Below are positions 43,224 to 52,281 of a DNA stretch of 64,000 bases, piece after piece. The notes under the pieces are model-generated. The model was given only the letters and a program-made list of their open reading frames with translations. It was not told the DNA's origin and ran no database searches. Position 1 is the stretch's first letter, and each line of letters opens with the position of its first letter. This DNA comes from Tangfeifania diversioriginum (GTDB taxonomy: Bacteria; Bacteroidota; Bacteroidia; Bacteroidales; Prolixibacteraceae). Where the stretch lies: positions 124,001 through 188,000 of the forward strand of contig NZ_FQZE01000001.1 in assembly GCF_900141875.1 (NCBI RefSeq). Direction: 5' to 3'. Made by a program: the position numbers and the translations under genes.

Positions 43224-45716
43224 ATGAAAACAAAAATTGCACTGTTTGTACTATTCGTGCTGGGCAGCCTGACAGGCACAATGGCTCAGAGTATTGAAAC
43301 CTGGGTGGACTCAAGCGAAAAAGTACCGGTTGAAAAAATTTACCTGCACACCGACAGGGAATTTTATTTTACCGGCGAAACCATTCGGTTTAAAAGTTAT
43401 CTGACTGACAGCCGCTCAGGAAAGCTCATCCCCGGAGCCGAAAACATCTACATCAACCTTGTGCACGAAAGCGGTGCCATCGTTTCCGAAACAATTTTGT
43501 TAAGTTTAAACGGCCAGTCACATTCAGGCATCACACTCCCCGATACGCTGAAAGAGGGAGGCTACATTTTACAGGCTTTTACCAATTACCTGCTCAATTT
43601 TGGCGAAGCTTCCTTTTTTCAAAAACCGTTAAAAATTGCACACCCGGCCGGCTCGTTGAGGGCAATCGACAGAATTGAACGCTCAGCCGCCTCGCGCGAA
43701 ATGGCGGCCGATGCTTCATTTCTGCCCGAAGGAGGCGTTCTGCTCGAAAACACTTCCAACCTGGTTGCTTTTAAAATAACTGACAAAAACGGATATGGAA
43801 TTGATGCGAGCGGTGCGGTTATCGACCAGACAGGCGAAACAGTTACTGATTTCAAAACCGACTACCGGGGCATGGGAATTTTCTTCCTTACACCTGAGCG
43901 GGGAAAATCATACCACGCCACAATCAATGGGTTTCCTTCCTTTCGCTTCAGTTTCGATTCCCTGGTTTCAACAGAAGGAACAAAAATTCAGCTAATTAAC
44001 CACACCAGCAACAAACTCATTATCAACACCAAAGAAAACTCCGGTAAATTTAATGGCGAAACATTTTACATTGCCAATATGCACAGGGGCGAAGTACTTT
44101 TTTACCGCCCCGTGAAAATTGAAACTGAAGACCAGGTCCTTAAATTCGACAGCAAAATGCTGAAAGGTGGCATAAACCGGCTGGTATTGTTAAACAGCAA
44201 TCTCAAACCGGTTTCAGAAAGATTGCTTTTCTCAAAAAACTTCAAAATGAATGAATTGGAAGTAACAACTGATTCGGTTTCATACGCACAAAGAAGCGAA
44301 ATAAAGCTGAATATTTCCGGGAAGAATTCTTCATCGGCCCAAAAAGAAGGCCATTTATCATTGACCGTGGTTCATGAAAATGCGTTCCCCGAAAGCGGCG
44401 TTTCACAGCACATTTTATCATCGCTCTTAATCGATTCCGAATTAAATGGTTTCGCAGGCCCGTCAGCTGATTATTTTACCGATGCCGGCTTGCCCTCCGA
44501 ATCAAAACTCAGGCTGCTGATGCTCACCAGCGGATGGAGCAGTTATTTCTGGAACAACGTGCCTCCCATGAACAAACCGCTGGAGTTTAAACAAACTGCG
44601 GGAATCGATCTGAAAGGCGTGGCCACAGATGTGATTACCGGCCAACCTATCGACGAAGGCGAAATTTCACTTGTTATTGAAAAAGATGCAGAAATGGCTT
44701 TCCTTACTGATACAACCGGCAAAACGGGAGAATTCACATTCCCCGGACTGGTTTTTAACGACACTGCAAAAGTGCTCGTTCAGGCAAAAAATGAAAAAGG
44801 ACGTCAAAATACAGCGATAATGCTGAACCCGGTTTTGAAAAAAATTACACCACAAAAAAGTGATTTGATGCAGGCAGCCGGGTTCCCCGATGTACCTGCA
44901 GATTTGCATCGAATTAAATACACCGCCGTTCAGGAATGGAACAGGTTTGATGCGAAACAACGGGCAAAAGCTGAACGTTTACACACCTCTGAGCCGGTTC
45001 GTTCGCCGGTGGAAAACGACAGCCATTTCCGGATCTACGAAAATGCCGATCATGTGGTGCAGGTTCCCCAAAATGAGGCATCGTCGGGCAATATCCTGGA
45101 TTTTCTTTCAGGAAAAGTTCCCGGGCTCGATATTAACAGCGAACAGGTTAGCATCAGAGGAACCAGCAATTTCGACGGAAATTCCACCCCGCTGTTTCTG
45201 ATTGACGGTGTTCCTTTGCTAACAGGAAATAACACTGCCAGAACTGGCCCGGGAAGCAACGAGGAAGAGCAGCCGGATCAACACGTAATTGAAACAGTGA
45301 AATCGATTCCCATGGGAGATATCGATAAAGTGGAGATACTGAAATCGTCGCAAAACCTGGCCACTTTCGGCACCGAGGGCTCAAACGGGGTAATTGCCAT
45401 TTATACACGGCGCGGCGATAAAGATATTCCAGCACGTGCCGTAAAAGGAATGATTGAAAAAAGCATTTCCGGATATGCTCCTGCAAAAAAATTTTACGTC
45501 CCAAAATACACGCCTGAAAATAAAAATTGGGAAACACCTGACTACCGGACAACATTGTTTTGGGAGCCCGAAATATCACTGAAAAATGATTCCGTTGAAT
45601 ACGTTTTCTCTTCCTCGGATCAATCCGGTACTTACAAAATTTTTGTGGAAGGAATTAATGAAGAAGGTGAAATTTGCCTGGGCAAAGCTCAGTTTGTTGT
45701 TGAAGAACAGAAGTAG
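43224..45716 (+). CDS. Secreted MG2-like protein with TonB plug domain, no barrel
   Basis: An 830-residue secreted protein with signal peptide MKTKIALFVLFVLGSLTGTMAQ. Residues ~30-135 are an alpha-2-macroglobulin MG2-like domain (VEKIYLHTDREFYFTGETI, LPDTLKEGGYILQAFTNYLL). Middle repeats (~170-540) look like further beta-sandwich domains, with a carboxypeptidase-D-like section near GIDLKGVATDVITGQP. Residues ~620-740 match a TonB-dependent receptor plug (ILDFLSGKVPGLDI, VSIRGTSNFDGNSTPLFLIDGVPLL, IPMGDIDKVEILKSSQNLATFG, NGVIAIYTRRG). No 22-strand barrel follows, so it is not a transporter by itself. Similar proteins in Bacteroidota are annotated only by their domains. A role in outer-membrane partnering with TonB receptors is speculation. 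Confidence 0.82.
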   Translation: MKTKIALFVLFVLGSLTGTMAQSIETWVDSSEKVPVEKIYLHTDREFYFTGETIRFKSYLTDSRSGKLIPGAENIYINLVHESGAIVSETILLSLNGQSHSGITLPDTLKEGGYILQAFTNYLLNFGEASFFQKPLKIAHPAGSLRAIDRIERSAASREMAADASFLPEGGVLLENTSNLVAFKITDKNGYGIDASGAVIDQTGETVTDFKTDYRGMGIFFLTPERGKSYHATINGFPSFRFSFDSLVSTEGTKIQLINHTSNKLIINTKENSGKFNGETFYIANMHRGEVLFYRPVKIETEDQVLKFDSKMLKGGINRLVLLNSNLKPVSERLLFSKNFKMNELEVTTDSVSYAQRSEIKLNISGKNSSSAQKEGHLSLTVVHENAFPESGVSQHILSSLLIDSELNGFAGPSADYFTDAGLPSESKLRLLMLTSGWSSYFWNNVPPMNKPLEFKQTAGIDLKGVATDVITGQPIDEGEISLVIEKDAEMAFLTDTTGKTGEFTFPGLVFNDTAKVLVQAKNEKGRQNTAIMLNPVLKKITPQKSDLMQAAGFPDVPADLHRIKYTAVQEWNRFDAKQRAKAERLHTSEPVRSPVENDSHFRIYENADHVVQVPQNEASSGNILDFLSGKVPGLDINSEQVSIRGTSNFDGNSTPLFLIDGVPLLTGNNTARTGPGSNEEEQPDQHVIETVKSIPMGDIDKVEILKSSQNLATFGTEGSNGVIAIYTRRGDKDIPARAVKGMIEKSISGYAPAKKFYVPKYTPENKNWETPDYRTTLFWEPEISLKNDSVEYVFSSSDQSGTYKIFVEGINEEGEICLGKAQFVVEEQK

Positions 45717-45789
45717 GATTTGATATGTTCAGGCTCTCCGGGCTGAATAAAATATGTAAATTAGTCCCTCAAAATGCAAACTATTCAAA

Positions 45790-46740
45790 ATGGACAAACT
45801 GAAAATTTCCACTGCCCAGTTCGAAAATAAGAGCGGAGATAAAAAGTATAACCTTTCAGTAATTGAATCGCTTACCGAAAAAGCAGCAGCCGAAGGCTCG
45901 AAGGTTATTGCCTTTCACGAGTGTTCCATTACCGGCTATACTTTTGCGCAGCGTCTTTCAAAAAAGCAAATGCTCGATTTGGCCGAACCGGTTCCGGAAG
46001 GCGAAAGTATTGCTGAGCTTACCCGGATTGCCCAAAAATACGACATGGCCATTCTTGCCGGTCTTTTTGAGAAAGATGAAAACGACAATATTTTTAAAGC
46101 CTACGTGTGTGTCGATAAAAACGGACTGGTGGCCAATCACCACAAGCTCCACCCGTTTATTAATCCACACATCACACCCGGAAATGGATACACCGTTTTT
46201 AATCTCATGGGCTGGAAATGCGGAATATTGATTTGCTACGACAACAACATTGTTGAAAATGTGCGGGCAACCAAACTGCTGGGTGCCGATATTATTTTCA
46301 TGCCCCACGTTACCATGTGCACCCCGTCGCCACGACCCGGCGCAGGATTTTGCGACCCCAGGCTTTGGGAAAACCGCGAAAACGATCCCACTTCGCTGCG
46401 GCTGGAATTTGACGGCATGAAAGGACGCGAATGGTTGATGAAATGGCTACCGGCAAGAGCTTACGACAATGCCATTTATGCCGTTTTTGCCAACCCCATT
46501 GGGATGGACGACGACCAGTTGAAAAACGGATGTTCCATGATTATCGATCCTTTTGGTGATGTAATTGCCGAGTGCCGGGAACTGGGCAACGAGGTGGTTA
46601 CGACAACAATTACTCCCTGGAAACTGGAAAAGGCCGGTGGTAGCCGTTACGTCAAAGCCAGAAGACCGGATTTGTACAGGGAAATTCTGGGAAAGGCAAA
46701 CCAACCGGAACAAAAAGTGGCGTGGAAAAATAACAAGTGA
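45790..46740 (+). CDS. Carbon-nitrogen hydrolase (nitrilase superfamily)
   Basis: A 316-residue cytoplasmic amidase-like enzyme of the nitrilase superfamily. The catalytic triad is Glu44 (FHECSITGY), Lys119 (NHHKLHPF) and Cys149 (GILICYDNNIVENVR). Such enzymes hydrolyse amide C-N bonds. The sequence around the cysteine (ILICYDNN rather than CYD.RFPE) differs from Nit1/Nit2 and N-carbamoylputrescine amidase, so the substrate remains open. It ends 9 bp before the convergent PLP enzyme gene. Confidence 0.9.
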   Translation: MDKLKISTAQFENKSGDKKYNLSVIESLTEKAAAEGSKVIAFHECSITGYTFAQRLSKKQMLDLAEPVPEGESIAELTRIAQKYDMAILAGLFEKDENDNIFKAYVCVDKNGLVANHHKLHPFINPHITPGNGYTVFNLMGWKCGILICYDNNIVENVRATKLLGADIIFMPHVTMCTPSPRPGAGFCDPRLWENRENDPTSLRLEFDGMKGREWLMKWLPARAYDNAIYAVFANPIGMDDDQLKNGCSMIIDPFGDVIAECRELGNEVVTTTITPWKLEKAGGSRYVKARRPDLYREILGKANQPEQKVAWKNNK

Positions 46741-46749
46741 TAATTGAAT

Positions 46750-47988
46750 TCACCAGTTCAGCGCCCGCTCAATTTCAGTGATTAAATCCTCTACATTTTC
46801 AATGCCCACCGAAAGGCGCAGCATGGTATCGCGAATGCCTGCCCCGCTGCGTTCAGTTTCCGAAAATTCAGCATAAATTGTGGAGTGCGGATGAATTACC
46901 AGCGTTTTGTTGTCGTTCAGGTTGGTGGCCCGCCGGATGATTTCCAACCTGTTCATAAATGAAAAACAGGCCTCTTTCGATTCCAGGTCGAAAGTCATAA
47001 TAGTACCCGGAACTCCACTGAAGTATTTTTTGGCCAGTGCAAATTTTTTCGAACATTTTAACCCGGGATACTCCACCGCTTTCACTTTGGGATGCGACTG
47101 AAAAAAAGCACCCAGCGCCAGGCAATTCCGGTAGCATTTTTCAACACGAAGTTCCAGAATATCGAGCCCATTAATCATAAACCGGGCGGTTTGCGGAGCC
47201 ATACTGCCACCCGTGTTCCGGTAAATATTTTTGCGAAGTTTTGCGATAAACGCATTGTCCCCGAATTTTTCAGTATAAGCTGAAAAGTTGGGATTTTCAT
47301 TCCAGTTAAAATTGCCATGATCAATTATGGCCCCGCCAAAAGCAGTGGCCCCGCCCGAAATGTATTTTGTGGTGGAAACAACCTCGATGTTTACTCCCCA
47401 TTTTGATGCATTGAAAGTATTGGGCGGAGTTAAAGTACTGTCGGCAATTAAAAGCAGGTCGTGTTTCCGGGCAATTTCGGCAAGCATTTCAATATCGGCA
47501 ATTTCCAGTTGCGGATTGGTTACTGTTTCAAAATAGATGGCACGGGTGTTTTCATCAATCAGTTTTTCAATTTTCTCTTTCTTTTTTAAATCCGAAAAAC
47601 GGGTTTCCACACCAAATCCGGGCAGCGATTGGCTTAAAAGTGCATAAGTGTGACCAAACAATTGATGCCCCGAAATTATATTCTCACCAGCGTTGGCAAC
47701 AGCCATAATTGTATTAGAAACAGCTGCCATGCCCGAGCTCACGGCCAGCACTCCATGGCTTTTGGTAAGTGATTTCAGTTTTTGCTCAAAATATTCCACC
47801 GTTGGGTTCGATGAACGCGAATAAACGTGGGCAGCATATTCTCCTTTAAAGCTGGCTTCAATTTGTTCTGCCGAATCGAACTCAAAAGCCACCGATTCGT
47901 AAAGCGGCATTTGCAGGCTGTTGTGCGGATCAGCTTTTGCAAAGGGAATATTCAGCGCCCGTGTAGTAAAACCTTTTATTTCCATCAC
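46750..47988 (-). CDS. Cys/Met-metabolism PLP-dependent enzyme
   Basis: A 412-residue enzyme of the Cys/Met metabolism PLP family, such as O-acetylhomoserine sulfhydrylase, cystathionine gamma-synthase or methionine gamma-lyase. The PLP lysine is Lys208 (STTKYISGGATAFGG), Asp183 (IADSTL) contacts the pyridine nitrogen, and Arg58 (VYSRSSNPT) binds the phosphate of the neighbouring subunit. The C terminus has LRLSVGIENVEDLITEIERAL. The STTKYISGGATAFGG loop resembles O-acetylhomoserine (thiol)-lyases more than gamma-lyases, but sequence alone does not decide. It stands alone with its own candidate promoter. Confidence 0.9.
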   Translation of the reverse strand: MMEIKGFTTRALNIPFAKADPHNSLQMPLYESVAFEFDSAEQIEASFKGEYAAHVYSRSSNPTVEYFEQKLKSLTKSHGVLAVSSGMAAVSNTIMAVANAGENIISGHQLFGHTYALLSQSLPGFGVETRFSDLKKKEKIEKLIDENTRAIYFETVTNPQLEIADIEMLAEIARKHDLLLIADSTLTPPNTFNASKWGVNIEVVSTTKYISGGATAFGGAIIDHGNFNWNENPNFSAYTEKFGDNAFIAKLRKNIYRNTGGSMAPQTARFMINGLDILELRVEKCYRNCLALGAFFQSHPKVKAVEYPGLKCSKKFALAKKYFSGVPGTIMTFDLESKEACFSFMNRLEIIRRATNLNDNKTLVIHPHSTIYAEFSETERSGAGIRDTMLRLSVGIENVEDLITEIERALNW

Positions 47989-48004
47989 TTTTTTATTTGG
48001 CCAG

Positions 48005-48034
48005 CAAATTTATAAAAAAAGCAAATCACTGAAA
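48005..48034 (-). promoter_or_regulatory. Candidate promoter of the PLP enzyme gene
   Basis: On the minus strand TAAATTTG (48005-48012) fits the -7 box, and TTTC (48031-48034) lies 18 bp upstream in place of TTTG. The start codon at 47988 lies 16 bp downstream of the -7 box. Confidence 0.4.
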
Positions 48035-48104
48035 ACCAACACCCCATTTACCTTTCAAAAAGCAACAACATAAAACATCGGTTCCATTTATCCGTTATAA
48101 TGTA

Positions 48105-48112
48105 TAATTTTG
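48105..48112 (+). promoter_or_regulatory. -7 box of the PBP1A-like gene
   Basis: TAATTTTG fits TAnnTTTG. It overlaps an in-frame upstream ATG (48100), so that ATG lies outside the transcript and the ATG at 48130 is the true start. Confidence 0.5.
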
Positions 48113-48129
48113 CCTTTTATTCAAAAAAC

Positions 48130-50529
48130 ATGGCAACACAGAAAACAAAAAATAAATCGGTTGTAAAAAAAACTCCGGCGAAAAAAAGAAGAAAAAAACA
48201 GAAGAAAAGCACCGGAAGGCGCATTTTCATGGTTACCCTGAAAACAGCAGCGGTAGGGCTCATCCTTTTCTTTCTCTTTTTTCTGCTGGTTTATTTTGGC
48301 TTTACCGGGCACGTGCCTTCCACACGCCAGCTCAACGAAATTATAAATCCGCAAGCCTCTGAAGTTTTTTCAGAAGAGGGCAAACTGCTTGGCCGTTACT
48401 ATGTTGAAAACCGCAGCAATGTAAGCTTCGATGAAATTTCGCCCAATGTAATAAACGCACTAATTGCAACTGAAGATGCACGATTTTACGAACACCGCGG
48501 GATTGATGAAATTGCGCTGATGCGGGTGCTGGTAAAAACCATTTTACTGCAAGACCGAAGTTCGGGAGGAGGAAGCACACTAAGCCAGCAGGTAGCCAAA
48601 AACCTGTTCCCCCGCAACGATGTAGGAATACTCTCCTTGCCGGTAAACAAACTGCGCGAGGCCATTATTGCTTACCGGCTGGAACGCATTTACAGTAAGG
48701 AAGAAATTTTAACGCTTTATTTAAACACTGTTCCTTTTGGCGAAAACATTTTTGGAATTGAAGTGGCGGCCGAACGGTATTTCAATAAACTCCCGGGCAA
48801 ATTGACAGTTGATGAAGCAGCCGTTCTGGTTGGAATGTTGAAGGCAAATAACAGGTACAATCCGCGTATTAACCCCGAAAAATCGAAACAGCGGCGCAAC
48901 GTGGTTATCGCCCAAATGGTGAAAAACGAATACCTTTCGGAAGCTGCCGGTGACTCATTAATGACACTCCCCCTGGAAATTAACTACAGGCGGATTTCGT
49001 ATAACGAAGGACCGGCACCCTATTTTATTGAAATGCTGAAACCTGAACTGCTGGAATGGTGCGCCAATAATGTGAAAGAAAACGGGAAACCGTATAATCT
49101 TTATACTGACGGTTTGAAGATACAAACAACCATCAACTACGATTACCAGTATTTTGCCCGGCAATCGGTAACCGAATACATGCAAAACCTGCAAAATGTG
49201 TTCGATAACCACTGGAAAAATGCAGATCCCTGGCGTGGCAATCCGCAAATTCTTGAACGGGCCATCCGGCGTTCGGACCGGTATAAAAGTTTGGTTGCAG
49301 CCGGTTATTCCGACGAAAAAATTGATGCTGCCTTCAACCAAAAAATTAACACCCGCCTGTTTACATGGGATGGATTGCAGGAAGTTGAAACCACACCACT
49401 CGATTCCATAAAACATTACCTGCGCTTCCTCAATGCCGGTTTTCTGGCCCTCGAACCTTCCTCGGGCGCTTTAAAAGCCTGGGTGGGAGGAATCGATTTT
49501 CGATTCTTTCAATACGATCATGTCATTTCTGAAAGACAGACAGGTTCAACTTTTAAACCTTTTGTTTACCTCGCCGCTCTCGAAAATGGTGTCAGCCCGT
49601 TTGAGTATATTCCCAACGAGAAAAAAATTTACGAAGACTACGATAACTGGTCGCCATCTAATTCCCACGGCGAATACACCGGTTTTTACACCATGGAAGG
49701 GGCGCTTTCTGAATCGGTTAACACTATTGCAGTAGATGTGTTAATGCAGGCCGGGATTAACAACGTAATTGAAACTGTCCGCGACCTGGGCATAAAATCA
49801 GACCTGCCAAAGGTTCCGTCGCTGGCTTTGGGTGTGGCATCAATCAGCCTGAAAAATTTACTGTTGGCATACGCTACAATTTTGAACCGCGGCATGCAGG
49901 TTGAACCTTATTACCTTGTTTCCATTTCGAACAGTAAAGACAAATTGCTTGAAGAGTTTAAGCGCCCTGCCGGCAAGCTAACCGAGTTAAATCCGGTGAA
50001 CTGCCGGTTAGTTACCCACATGATGGAATCAGCTGTAAATGAGGGGACCGGCACAAAAATCAGGACAGTTTACAAAGTCCCCGGCGATTTTGCAGGAAAA
50101 ACCGGCACCACACAAAACCACTCCGACGGATGGTTTGTGGGCTTAACCCCGCATTTGGTTACAGGGTGCTGGGTTGGCGGAGAAGAACCAGGAATTCATT
50201 TCCGCACCATTACTTACGGGCAGGGCTCCTACATGGCACTACCCATAGTGGGTAAGTTTTATCATAAACTATACGGCAGTTCGCGCTACCAAAACCTTAA
50301 AAATACCCAATTCCCCAACCTTGATAACCAATTGCTGGCCGATTTAGACATTCCACCCTACAGGGAAATGCTTGAAATGGAACGCCGCGATGGCTTGCTC
50401 GACAGGCTTTTTGCCGGAAAATCGAAAGAAGAAAAACTGAACGAAACCCGGAATCCCGAACAGAAAAAAGAAGAGAAGAAAGGCTTGTGGAAATCGATAA
50501 AAAGTATTTTCAAGAAGAAGGACAAATAG
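48130..50529 (+). CDS. Class A penicillin-binding protein (PBP1A-like)
   Basis: A 799-residue bifunctional peptidoglycan synthase. A basic cytoplasmic tail (~1-34) and one membrane helix (~38-58) anchor it. The GT51 transglycosylase domain has catalytic Glu115 in ATEDARFYEHRG and GGGSTLSQQVAKNLF. The transpeptidase domain shows Ser473-Thr-Phe-Lys476 (TGSTFKPFVYL), the second motif Ser529-Val-Asn531 (ALSESVNTIAVD) and KTG in FAGKTGTTQNHSDGWF. The C-terminal tail is Lys/Glu-rich. The start at 48130 is supported by the promoter position. It is convergent with PUL 2, with a shared terminator. Confidence 0.96.
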   Translation: MATQKTKNKSVVKKTPAKKRRKKQKKSTGRRIFMVTLKTAAVGLILFFLFFLLVYFGFTGHVPSTRQLNEIINPQASEVFSEEGKLLGRYYVENRSNVSFDEISPNVINALIATEDARFYEHRGIDEIALMRVLVKTILLQDRSSGGGSTLSQQVAKNLFPRNDVGILSLPVNKLREAIIAYRLERIYSKEEILTLYLNTVPFGENIFGIEVAAERYFNKLPGKLTVDEAAVLVGMLKANNRYNPRINPEKSKQRRNVVIAQMVKNEYLSEAAGDSLMTLPLEINYRRISYNEGPAPYFIEMLKPELLEWCANNVKENGKPYNLYTDGLKIQTTINYDYQYFARQSVTEYMQNLQNVFDNHWKNADPWRGNPQILERAIRRSDRYKSLVAAGYSDEKIDAAFNQKINTRLFTWDGLQEVETTPLDSIKHYLRFLNAGFLALEPSSGALKAWVGGIDFRFFQYDHVISERQTGSTFKPFVYLAALENGVSPFEYIPNEKKIYEDYDNWSPSNSHGEYTGFYTMEGALSESVNTIAVDVLMQAGINNVIETVRDLGIKSDLPKVPSLALGVASISLKNLLLAYATILNRGMQVEPYYLVSISNSKDKLLEEFKRPAGKLTELNPVNCRLVTHMMESAVNEGTGTKIRTVYKVPGDFAGKTGTTQNHSDGWFVGLTPHLVTGCWVGGEEPGIHFRTITYGQGSYMALPIVGKFYHKLYGSSRYQNLKNTQFPNLDNQLLADLDIPPYREMLEMERRDGLLDRLFAGKSKEEKLNETRNPEQKKEEKKGLWKSIKSIFKKKDK

Positions 50530-50540
50530 AACCAAAAAAA

Positions 50541-50570
50541 AAGCCCATCCTTTACAGGACGGACTTTTTT
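50541..50570. terminator. Bidirectional terminator between PBP gene and PUL 2
   Basis: AGCCCATCCT and AGGACGGACT form a stem with two mismatches around TTAC. It has a run of A on the left and T on the right, so it can terminate transcription in both directions between two convergent genes. Confidence 0.7.
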
Positions 50571-50593
50571 AATTTATTTGTCGAACTTAAAAT

Positions 50594-52243
50594 TTACTCC
50601 TTTTCAAATCTGATATTGGCCAGATAATAAACAATTTCATCACTGTCGAAGTCAATCCATGGTTCAGTACCAATGTTCAGTACAAATACCCTGTTGTGCC
50701 TTCCAACGGCTTCCTGCATATCGAAAGTAACTTCGGTCCATTGCTGAAGATCAGCATCATCCATACAGATATGTCCCATATCCCAATATTCCTGACCAAA
50801 ACTACTAAACTGGCCAAACGACCACAGGTTATTCATAATCCGGGGCCAGAAGCACTGGAATGGTTCATAAATACCTTCAAATGCACTCTTTGGTGGAGCA
50901 TATACATCCATTTTTAAGTACCTGTACTCTTCAGCATTAAACTGGAATCCTTGCGGAAGAGCAAGAACAAAGGATGAACTTGTTGCCCGGCTTACCACCT
51001 TATACACATTTTCAATGCCTTCGCCTTCCGGTGCGTCATCTGCCGGATAGGTTACGTCCATATTCCAGTTGCCGTCCTGCACAAGTCCGTCGAGATGGAA
51101 CTGGTTGTCCATCAACACACTCTCGGGTCCTTCGACCAATTCCACTACACCGCTTTCCACATAAGGCATGAGCAAATCATCCAGTCCCATTGAGTGGGGG
51201 CGATAGTAAACCTTCTCAAGTATTCCAGATTCAAGCAAGTCTTTCAGGGCCTGCACATTACCTGAAGCAATATCACCCGCTTTACGTACGAACGGTGCAT
51301 ATTCACCACCTCCAACTTCATCGGTTACACCTCCGTTATAAACGGTTACCGGTAATGTTGTAAATAGATCGCCACCGGTCAAATCAAGGCTTTTCAGGTT
51401 CGGGAAATAAAAGATATCCTGAAGCGAATTCGCATGTACCGGATAAACCAGGTGTTCAAATTCGGCCAGCCCGTCGGCAGAGAAAGTAGTGGCCCCATTT
51501 GCCTCCAGAATTTCCCTTTCAGCCGGGGCAAAAGTAGAAGAGGTAGTTGGCATGTTAATGGTGAGCTGGTCTTCGAAAAGTAGCGTATCCAAAATGGGTT
51601 CGCGGTTTACTTTCGGAACAATTTTATATTCCATATCCAGCTGTACCGGTTCTCCGGCTTCAACGTTTCCAATAAAAAACCTTGAGTCTTCACCTCTTTC
51701 ACCGGATTGTACTTCACCGTCTTTGTCGGTGTATTCAAAGTTCAGTCCGTAGTAATCCATCAATACCGAAGAGATACCACTTGGCCAGTCAACAACGGCT
51801 GCCGAAGGCGATGCCATAATCCTGGGCGGAGCTACAGCAAGCGAATTCAGATCGGTGTTTGTATAAGGAATCAGTGCTATTTCCTGCGGCACCGATTCAT
51901 TTCCGTACTGGTCAATTGTAAAAATTCGGAAACGGTAAAGTTTCGATTGGGTAAGCCCGGTAATGTTTACGTAAGAAACCAGTGAGTCGATTGTAATCAC
52001 CTGGTCATCGTATTCAATGCGGGTTTTTTGGGCTTTTCCAAGATTGATTTCTTCGCTGGGGATACGTCCGGCTTTAAGCAGGTCAATTTCTACCCGTTCG
52101 AAACCGATATGTCCGATAACTGTATCGTATTTAGCCGGATATACAACTTCCCCTTCAAACTGTTCCTGTTTGTCGTACATGCTATCGCATGACCACATGA
52201 AAGTGGTGACAACCATTATTGTAAATAATAATATATTTCTCAT
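50594..52243 (-). CDS. DUF4998-like surface lipoprotein of PUL 2
   Basis: A 549-residue lipoprotein (MRNILLFTIMVVTTFMWSC, lipidated Cys19). The N-terminal ~25-230 resembles DUF4998 (Fn3-like repeats with YVNITGLTQSKLYRFRIFTIDQYGNES). The middle has an LRR-like or F-box-like stretch (VYPVHANSLQDIFYFPNLKSLDL). The C-terminal ~410-549 is a beta-sandwich that may bind carbohydrate (FNAEEYRYLKMDVYAPPK, WTEVTFDMQEAVGRHNRVF). It has no catalytic motif. It is the last gene of the SusC/SusD locus, in the position of surface glycan-binding proteins, and ends near a bidirectional terminator. Binding of glycan is inference. Confidence 0.78.
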   Translation of the reverse strand: MRNILLFTIMVVTTFMWSCDSMYDKQEQFEGEVVYPAKYDTVIGHIGFERVEIDLLKAGRIPSEEINLGKAQKTRIEYDDQVITIDSLVSYVNITGLTQSKLYRFRIFTIDQYGNESVPQEIALIPYTNTDLNSLAVAPPRIMASPSAAVVDWPSGISSVLMDYYGLNFEYTDKDGEVQSGERGEDSRFFIGNVEAGEPVQLDMEYKIVPKVNREPILDTLLFEDQLTINMPTTSSTFAPAEREILEANGATTFSADGLAEFEHLVYPVHANSLQDIFYFPNLKSLDLTGGDLFTTLPVTVYNGGVTDEVGGGEYAPFVRKAGDIASGNVQALKDLLESGILEKVYYRPHSMGLDDLLMPYVESGVVELVEGPESVLMDNQFHLDGLVQDGNWNMDVTYPADDAPEGEGIENVYKVVSRATSSSFVLALPQGFQFNAEEYRYLKMDVYAPPKSAFEGIYEPFQCFWPRIMNNLWSFGQFSSFGQEYWDMGHICMDDADLQQWTEVTFDMQEAVGRHNRVFVLNIGTEPWIDFDSDEIVYYLANIRFEKE

Positions 52244-52281
52244 AAAGTTATAGCTTTAAATCTCTGTTTACTTAAAAGAAT

